Positions 1-5,765 of a stretch of DNA of 7,196 bases are shown here, piece by piece (the stretch's first letter is position 1; each line of letters opens with the position of its first letter). A program made the position numbers and the translations under genes. The stretch comes from Desulfuromonadales bacterium. Lineage in GTDB: Bacteria > Desulfobacterota > Desulfuromonadia > Desulfuromonadales > BM103. The stretch covers positions 1 to 7,196 of the forward strand of contig JAOUDB010000130.1 of assembly GCA_029859485.1 (NCBI GenBank), read 5' to 3'. The notes under the pieces were generated by a model that saw only the letters and a list, made by a program, of their open reading frames with translations, was not told where the DNA came from and did not search any database.

Positions 1-179
1 GTGTTGGCAACAACCTCGGCAGTCGCACCTGGATAGGTCGTGGTGACCTGTACGGTTGGCGGTGCAACATCGGGGTACTGGGCAACCGGAGTCGCTTTCA
101 TGGACACGAGCCCGCCCAGGAGGATGATAATTGAGATGACCGCTGCTAAGACGGGCCTATTGATAAAAAAACTTGCCAT
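1..179 (-). CDS. RND efflux transporter, AcrB/HAE1 type (N-terminal 59 residues only)
   Basis: This is the start of an inner-membrane proton-driven RND pump that would export drugs or other amphipathic compounds through a tripartite complex. The visible 59 residues begin MASFFINRPVLAAVI, matching the family pattern of a short cytoplasmic N-terminus (xFFIxRP) followed by the first transmembrane helix (about residues 10-28, rich in I, L, V). Next comes the VAQYPDVAPPTVQV stretch and a YPGA motif, which open the first periplasmic porter domain in AcrB homologues. The ATG lies 12 bases after the stop of the adaptor gene, so the two are co-transcribed and probably translationally coupled; the ribosome site is weak. 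The rest of the roughly 1,040-residue protein lies beyond the left edge. Family assignment is secure; substrate cannot be told. Confidence 0.93.
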   Translation of the reverse strand, partial: MASFFINRPVLAAVISIIILLGGLVSMKATPVAQYPDVAPPTVQVTTTYPGATAEVVAN

Positions 180-191
180 GATGGGCCCTGT

Positions 192-1397
192 CTATTTTTT
201 TGCCACAGGTGCGGCTGTTTTTGTGGATTCGGACTTTTCAGGTGCCAGCTTGGCATCGGTGACCTTTACCGGTGCTCCGGGTGCCAGGCGCTGGAAACCA
301 TCGGTGACGACCTGCTCGCCGGGTTTCAGCCCCTTCTCGATGATCCAGTCCTGGCCGACCCAGTCGCCAACGATGACCGGACGAACCTCTGCAGTTCCCT
401 GGCTGCTGACAACGAAGACGACATGGCCGTTGGACGATTGCTGAACGGCCCGCTGTGGTACTAACAGCGCGTTCGGACGCGTTGATCCAGAGATAATTGC
501 CTCGACGAACATACCGGGTTGCAGTTTGGCTTCCGGGTTGGGCAGTTCGGCACGCACCAGGAAGGTGCCGGTATCGGTGTTGAACGATGGATCGACAAAG
601 TTGAGCTTGCCACTATGTGGATACTTCTCGCCATCGGAAAGCTTCAGGCCGACATGGTATTCCCGGTTGGGTGGAGGTACCATCAGTCCAGCGGCTTCCT
701 GTTGCCGGTAGGAAGCCATCTGGTTCTGCGAAACGCTAAAGTTGACCCAGATCGGATCGATCTGGGCCACGTAGCTTAAGTGGCCTCCCGGACCAGCGGT
801 CAGGTAGGTCCCTTCACGAACCAAGGCCTGGCCGGTGACCCCGGTCACCGGCGCCTTGATCACGGTGTAGCTGAGGTTGAGTTCCGCCGTGTCGAGACGA
901 GCTTGGGCTGAATGGACAGCCGCTTCGGCCGAGTGGGCCGAACCGATAGCGTTGTCGAGGTCGCTCTTGCTGGCGGCGTCGAGTTCAGCCAGCGGCTTGA
1001 TGCGGTTCAGATTAGCCTGTGCCGTCCAGAGCTGTGCCTTAGTATTAGCCAAAGCGCCACGCGCCGCCTCGACCTGAGCGATAAAAGGTTTCTGATCCAT
1101 CAGGAACAGTGTTTGCCCTTGTTTGGCCACGTCCCCTTCCCGGTACAGAATCTTTTCGAGAAAGCCGTTGACCCGAGCCATGATTTCAACCTGATGGGAG
1201 CTTTCCACCTGGGCGACGAAGGACACCTTCACCGGTACGGTCTGTGGCTCGACTTGGACGGCCTGTACTGCGACCGGAGCTTGCGGAGCTTTGACTTCCT
1301 CCTTGTTGCAGGCCGTCAGGGTCAGTGCAGCAAGGGCAATAAGCCCCAGGGAGAAGCTTACCGGAAGATGCTTGAAGAGATTTTTTTTTCTGTTCAT
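192..1397 (-). CDS. RND efflux periplasmic adaptor (membrane fusion protein), lipoprotein
   Basis: This 401-residue protein links the inner-membrane RND pump to an outer-membrane channel. It begins MNRKKN, then a hydrophobic signal segment (residues 12-28) and a lipobox LTAC with Cys30, so it should be a lipid-anchored periplasmic lipoprotein like AcrA. Domains in order: first half of the lipoyl/barrel-sandwich domain (about 66-103, with GFLEKILYREGDVAKQGQ), an Ala/Gln-rich alpha-helical hairpin (about 104-176), the second lipoyl half (about 177-200, IKAPVTGVTG), a beta-barrel (about 213-305, with the typical LQPGMFVEA) and a membrane-proximal domain (about 310-380). The C-terminus is a Lys/Ala/Glu tail. 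The frame stays open 8 codons upstream to 1421, but AGGAG nine bases before the ATG at 1397 favours the shorter start. The pump gene follows 12 bases downstream. No tetR/acrR-type regulator is visible nearby. Length and architecture are normal for the family. Confidence 0.93.
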   Translation of the reverse strand: MNRKKNLFKHLPVSFSLGLIALAALTLTACNKEEVKAPQAPVAVQAVQVEPQTVPVKVSFVAQVESSHQVEIMARVNGFLEKILYREGDVAKQGQTLFLMDQKPFIAQVEAARGALANTKAQLWTAQANLNRIKPLAELDAASKSDLDNAIGSAHSAEAAVHSAQARLDTAELNLSYTVIKAPVTGVTGQALVREGTYLTAGPGGHLSYVAQIDPIWVNFSVSQNQMASYRQQEAAGLMVPPPNREYHVGLKLSDGEKYPHSGKLNFVDPSFNTDTGTFLVRAELPNPEAKLQPGMFVEAIISGSTRPNALLVPQRAVQQSSNGHVVFVVSSQGTAEVRPVIVGDWVGQDWIIEKGLKPGEQVVTDGFQRLAPGAPVKVTDAKLAPEKSESTKTAAPVAKK

Positions 1398-1406
1398 TTC
1401 GGTGAA

Positions 1407-1411
1407 CTCCT
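1407..1411 (-). promoter_or_regulatory. Ribosome binding site that fixes the adaptor start
   Basis: AGGAG on the minus strand, nine bases before the ATG at 1397. It selects the MNRKKN start over the upstream in-frame ATG at 1421, which has no comparable site and would put eight extra residues before the signal peptide. Confidence 0.75.
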
Positions 1412-1437
1412 GTCGAAACATTGTATATTTCTTCGAC
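1412..1437. promoter_or_regulatory. Inverted repeat upstream of the efflux operon, possible operator
   Basis: GTCGAA at 1412-1417 and TTCGAC at 1432-1437 form a perfect 6-bp inverted repeat around a 14-base AT-rich centre. It sits immediately upstream of the adaptor's ribosome site. Symmetry and position would suit a dimeric repressor such as a TetR-type efflux regulator. It could also be a chance repeat or an RNA hairpin in the leader. No regulator gene is present in the window, and no known operator consensus is recognised here. Confidence 0.3.
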
Positions 1438-1996
1438 CTTTGTTTTAGGAAAGGGATTTAATATGTAAAAAATAATTCTGTGGATTAATTAATTCCAATA
1501 CCAGCAATGATTAGGGCCACTACGATTCCTCTCTCCCAAACGTGGCATTATGGGAAGCAAGCCTAAGCCAGTGCTGGTACGGAGAGTTACAGCAAGGACC
1601 AATTTGCTGGCAAAAACCAGAAAAAACCTCTAGCCCATGTCCTGTTAATGTCTTTCGACGCTCTGCAGAATAGAAGTTCAGATGGCAGATTGAGTGTAGT
1701 AATTGGCGACGTGGCCAATCGCCGGGATGTAGGCGCTGTCCCCTCTTGCAGTTCTCCATTCATGCCCTCTTCCAGGAAATATATGGGCTTTGAGCAAACC
1801 TTGTATTTGAACTTGTTGATTATTTCTGTTTTACTTGCTCAATAACTGACGGGCTCACCACTAAAATGAAATGAGTGTGCAAACATACAGAACAGAGTTG
1901 CCTCATCCAATATACCAAGGGTTCCAACAATATCAATAATTACGCAGGCCTAAAATAATAGCGACCAACGTGAAAGAAAACTGAATACCTGGCTGC
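1438..1996. other. Gene-poor spacer with AT-rich promoter zone and an unexplained block
   Basis: About 560 bases separate the divergent efflux and CBS-HEPN operons. Positions 1438-1500 are very AT-rich and include the palindrome ATTAATTAAT at 1484-1493; the minus-strand promoter of the efflux operon is probably here, but no clear -35/-10 pair stands out (TTGGAA at 1498-1493 with TATTTT at 1474-1469, 18 bases apart, is the best weak candidate). Positions about 1515-1850 are less AT-rich and carry short open frames on both strands: 79 codons at 1520-1759 minus and 65 codons at 1648-1845 plus. Neither translation shows a recognisable domain, so neither is called as a gene. Overlapping small inverted repeats occur at 1703-1723 (TTGGC/GCCAA and GGCGA/TCGCC). 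Positions 1850-1996 are AT-rich with nothing recognisable. Confidence 0.5.
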
Positions 1997-2026
1997 TTGA
2001 AGATATTCGTCACACTGTCCTATAAA
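1997..2026 (+). promoter_or_regulatory. Sigma70-like promoter for the CBS-HEPN/HD operon
   Basis: TTGAAG at 1997-2002 and TATAAA at 2021-2026 are separated by 18 bases, each close to the sigma70 consensus. Transcription would start near 2033, leaving a very short leader before the GGAG at 2037-2040 and the ATG at 2046. Such a short leader leaves little room for RNA-based control, so regulation would probably act at the promoter or on the protein. Read by eye only. Confidence 0.5.
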
Positions 2027-2045
2027 CGATAAATACGGAGTTCCC

Positions 2046-2861
2046 ATGCCCTGGAGAGACACCCAAAGTTCACGTCTGCATCGCCTTTTCTTCGAAGGGT
2101 TTTCAGCGATGGATATTGCCGAGCCGCTGGTTTCATTTGATGAAAACGCTCAAGTGGCAGACGTTCATCAGTTCATGCAAAAGAAACGATTCGATCTCGT
2201 TGGCGTACGCAGAAACGGACTGGTTGAAGGGTATGTGCGACACGAGGATCTGACATCCGGGGTCTGTGGCGACCATTTCTGTCCTTTTACCCCAGATGAT
2301 GATCTTGTTCCTGACACCGCCAACCTGATCGATGTGGTCAAGTCTCTGTCGATCAACCAGCAGTGCTTTGTGACTATCCTTGATCATGTCGGCGCAATCA
2401 TCACCCTGACCGACTTGGAAAAACCTCCAATGCGCATGTTCCTTTTCGGCATGATCACTATCATCGAAATGACCATGACAGAGGTCTTGCGTCAGCGGTA
2501 TCCCGGTGACTCCTGGCAGGAGTTCCTTTCCGAAAAACGGGTTGATGTCGCCAGGAAACTTCAGGAGGAGAGAAACCGCAGGGGGCATCAGGTTGAGCTG
2601 GTCGACTGCCTGCAGTTTGGCGACAAGGGCTGGATCATCACTTACGACGAACAGTTGAGAGAGTCACTGGGACACAAGTCTCGAAGAGAAACCCGCACTG
2701 CAGTGAAGGAGTTTGAAACCTTGCGCAACAACCTGGCACACACCCAGGAAATTATTCCGAGCGGCTGGCAACGCATTGTCATCGCCTGCAGTCGTTGGGA
2801 AAGTAACCTGGACAAAACGGTAGAGGATTATCACTTCGGACAAAAGGCGAACACGAAATGA
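2046..2861 (+). CDS. CBS-pair protein with C-terminal HEPN-type domain (putative nucleotide-sensing ribonuclease)
   Basis: This is a 271-residue cytoplasmic protein with no signal peptide. The N-terminal half looks like two CBS motifs: about residues 22-69 (IAEPLVSFDENAQVADV then VGVRRNGLVEGYVRHEDL) and about 87-125 (a degenerate repeat ending in ITLTDLEKP). CBS pairs commonly bind AMP, ATP, SAM or related ligands and regulate an attached domain. The C-terminal half (about 130-262) is mainly helical and contains LRNNLAH, giving Arg227-x4-His232, the R-x4-6-H catalytic signature of HEPN ribonucleases, with Asn after the Arg as is common. The ATG follows GGAG at 2037-2040 by five bases. The stop overlaps the next gene's start (ATGA at 2858-2861), so the two products are probably made together. 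HEPN assignment rests on one motif plus helical context; a non-catalytic helical domain is possible. No exact named family is recognised. Confidence 0.72.
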   Translation: MPWRDTQSSRLHRLFFEGFSAMDIAEPLVSFDENAQVADVHQFMQKKRFDLVGVRRNGLVEGYVRHEDLTSGVCGDHFCPFTPDDDLVPDTANLIDVVKSLSINQQCFVTILDHVGAIITLTDLEKPPMRMFLFGMITIIEMTMTEVLRQRYPGDSWQEFLSEKRVDVARKLQEERNRRGHQVELVDCLQFGDKGWIITYDEQLRESLGHKSRRETRTAVKEFETLRNNLAHTQEIIPSGWQRIVIACSRWESNLDKTVEDYHFGQKANTK

Positions 2862-3427
2862 GCTTGTTGAATGAGCTTGAAAAAGAACTGCGGCTGCGCG
2901 AAACAGGCTGGTGGGGTCGTCTCAGTGAAACAATCCCGGAGCTGGCCCTTTTGTCTGGCACCCTGCAGCCACCAGAATATCATGGCGAAGGTGATGTTGC
3001 CGTTCACACCCGGCTGGCGATTGAACTCTGCCCTGCTGATTGTGATCCCGACCTGCTCTGGGTCGCCCTGCTTCATGATATCGGCAAGCCAGCAACAACA
3101 GAGAAGAACGCACAAGGACGCATTACCGCCCATGGTCACGCCAACCTCGGGGCTGATATGGCTGGCGGGATTCTTGCTAGACTTGAAATGCCAACCCAGC
3201 GCATTGCACGGATTCGCTGGGTTATCCGCCATCATATTTTCCATCATTCCTGGCAACTACAAAAGGCCGAGGATCTCAGCAAAAGGCAACGAGCATATCT
3301 GGTTGACCCGAATTTTTCTTTACTGCTGGAATTTCTACGCATTGATTCCCTGGCATCTCAAGACAACCCTGCCGGCATGCAGGCCTACGAATTTTACAAA
3401 AAACTGTACCATGCGGAAACCACTTAG
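2858..3427 (+). CDS. Stand-alone HD-domain phosphohydrolase, CCA-adding-enzyme type
   Basis: This 189-residue soluble protein is almost entirely an HD metal-dependent phosphohydrolase domain. Visible ligands are His50 (AVHTRL), the paired His73-Asp74 in LLHDIGKP, His92 and His94 in ITAHGHANLGAD, the His125-His126 pair and Asp163 in LRIDSLAS. The spacing, the HDIGKP followed by a GRI...H...GA block, and the late R-x-D-S-L-A motif resemble the HD domain of bacterial CCA-adding/poly(A) polymerase-like enzymes, but the nucleotidyltransferase part is absent. In E. coli that HD domain has 2',3'-cyclic phosphodiesterase and phosphatase activity. The start overlaps the CBS-HEPN stop by four bases and AAAGGCG lies about 11 bases upstream, implying coupled translation. 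The substrate here is unknown: RNA ends, a cyclic nucleotide or a (d)NTP are all possible. Confidence 0.82.
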   Translation: MSLLNELEKELRLRETGWWGRLSETIPELALLSGTLQPPEYHGEGDVAVHTRLAIELCPADCDPDLLWVALLHDIGKPATTEKNAQGRITAHGHANLGADMAGGILARLEMPTQRIARIRWVIRHHIFHHSWQLQKAEDLSKRQRAYLVDPNFSLLLEFLRIDSLASQDNPAGMQAYEFYKKLYHAETT

Positions 3428-3446
3428 GACCCTTGGGATTTATCCT

Positions 3447-3482
3447 GGAGAGGTCTCTCTCCCCCGTGTTGAGGACGCCCTC
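3447..3482. other. Two small hairpins between the HD gene and the terminator
   Basis: GGAGAG (3447-3452) pairs with CTCTCC (3457-3462) around a GTCT loop, and GAGG (3471-3474) pairs with CCTC (3479-3482) around ACGC. Neither is followed by a T-run, so neither is a terminator alone. They may protect the 3' end of the mRNA or be chance. Confidence 0.3.
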
Positions 3483-3484
3483 AC

Positions 3485-3519
3485 AAAAAAAGCTCCCCGG
3501 TTTCCCGGAGAGCTTTTTT
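3485..3519. terminator. Bidirectional intrinsic terminator between the HD gene and groEL
   Basis: The stem AGCTCCCCGG (3491-3500) pairs with CCGGAGAGCT (3505-3514) with one A/C mismatch and a four-base loop. A run of A at 3485-3491 and of T at 3514-3519 flank it, so the RNA from either strand ends in a G/C-rich hairpin followed by U's. It lies 57 bases after the HD stop (plus strand) and 27 bases after the groEL stop (minus strand). It would serve both converging operons. Confidence 0.88.
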
Positions 3520-3545
3520 CTGTTCATAATCTGGATGATCAGGCG

Positions 3546-5240
<1,695 letters not shown>

Positions 5241-5528
5241 TTATTCAACGACGCCGAGGACATCGTCCTCGCGCATCATCAGATATTCTTTGCCTTCGAT
5301 CTTGATTTCGGTGCCCGAGTACTTGCCGAACAGCACCTTGTCGCCAACTTTGACGTCAAGAGGCAAAACCTTGCCGTCTTCAGTCACTTTACCTTTACCA
5401 ACAGCAATGACGTCGCCCTGCATAGGCTTTTCTTTGGCGGAATCGGGGATGATGATACCGGAAGCCGTCGTGGTCTCCTCCTCGAGGCGTTCTACGATAA
5501 TCCGGTCATGCAAAGGTCTGATGTTCAT
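5241..5528 (-). CDS. groES: Co-chaperonin GroES (Hsp10)
   Basis: This is the heptameric lid of the GroEL chaperonin. The 95-residue product starts [10 protein letters not shown] and has the normal length. The mobile loop (about residues 16-34, [16 protein letters not shown]) contains the hydrophobic tripeptide Ile25-Ile26-Ile27 that contacts the GroEL apical domain, at the position of Ile-Val-Leu in E. coli. The C-terminal part carries the conserved [15 protein letters not shown] and the REDDVLGVV end. The open frame extends nine codons upstream to 5555, but AGGAG ten bases before the ATG at 5528 and family length fix the start there. It is the first gene of the groESL operon and is preceded by a CIRCE operator and a strong promoter. 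Confidence 0.99.
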   Translation of the reverse strand: MNIRPLHDRIIVERLEEETTTASGIIIPDSAKEKPMQGDVIAVGKGKVTEDGKVLPLDVKVGDKVLFGKYSGTEIKIEGKEYLMMREDDVLGVVE

Positions 5529-5538
5529 AACTTGTTTT

Positions 5539-5543
5539 CTCCT
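5539..5543 (-). promoter_or_regulatory. Ribosome binding site of groES
   Basis: AGGAG on the minus strand, ten bases before the ATG at 5528. It supports the 95-residue GroES over the longer frame that opens at 5555. Confidence 0.8.
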
Positions 5544-5609
5544 TTCTTGAGACAATCCGGGATATTAATCCACTTGATAAATAATAAGATCTGTACCGCG
5601 ATAACTATG

Positions 5610-5636
5610 TTGGCACTCGCAGTCAAAGAGTGCCAA
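5610..5636. promoter_or_regulatory. CIRCE operator (HrcA binding site) of groESL
   Basis: TTGGCACTC (5610-5618) and GAGTGCCAA (5628-5636) form a perfect 9-bp inverted repeat with a nine-base spacer, the exact geometry of CIRCE (TTAGCACTC-N9-GAGTGCTAA). Both arms differ from consensus by the same A-to-G change, so symmetry is kept. It lies just downstream of the predicted transcription start, so HrcA bound here would block groESL transcription until heat or unfolded protein ties up GroEL and inactivates HrcA. Confidence 0.96.
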
Positions 5637-5647
5637 AAGCAGGCCTA

Positions 5648-5675
5648 AATATAATCAGCCTCCTGAGATTGTCAA
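5648..5675 (-). promoter_or_regulatory. Sigma70-type promoter of groESL
   Basis: On the minus strand a perfect -35 TTGACA (5675-5670) is followed after 16 bases by TATATT (5653-5648), one base off the -10 consensus. Transcription should start near 5641, a few bases before the CIRCE element, leaving a leader of about 110 bases before groES. The combination of a strong vegetative promoter and CIRCE indicates repressor control rather than a heat-shock sigma factor. Confidence 0.85.
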
Positions 5676-5681
5676 GGTCTT

Positions 5682-5731
5682 TTCAGAAAAAAATAAAGAA
5701 TAAAAGGGAATCGTCTGTCGAGTGACTGACG
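5682..5731 (-). terminator. Probable terminator of the Pro/Glu-rich protein gene
   Basis: On the minus strand, a hairpin with an 8-base stem (5724-5731 with 5712-5719, one T/T mismatch, four-base loop) lies 34 bases after the gene's stop. An interrupted T-rich tract follows (5710-5682, including a run of seven T's). The tract is broken near the stem by C's, so efficiency is uncertain. Its end adjoins the groESL promoter, so it would insulate that promoter from upstream reading. Confidence 0.5.
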
Positions 5732-5765
5732 GCAGTGAATTAAACAGGCCAAGTTAGCGAAATAA

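Noticed and set aside
1397..1421. Longer start of the adaptor protein at 1421
   Set aside because: The AGGAG site lies between the two ATGs and serves the one at 1397; the shorter form also gives a better lipoprotein signal peptide.
1520..1759. Minus-strand 79-codon frame in the spacer, and the opposing 65-codon frame at 1648-1845
   Set aside because: No clear ribosome site, no domain, and an unusual composition rich in Cys, His and Arg for the first. Kept as part of an unexplained block, not as genes.
2133..2588. Minus-strand 151-codon frame opposite the CBS-HEPN gene
   Set aside because: The plus-strand gene has promoter, ribosome site, CBS and HEPN motifs; the antisense translation has no recognisable domain or ribosome site.
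5529..5555. Longer start of GroES at 5555
   Set aside because: The AGGAG site lies inside the extension and the [10 protein letters not shown] start matches the family's length and N-terminus.
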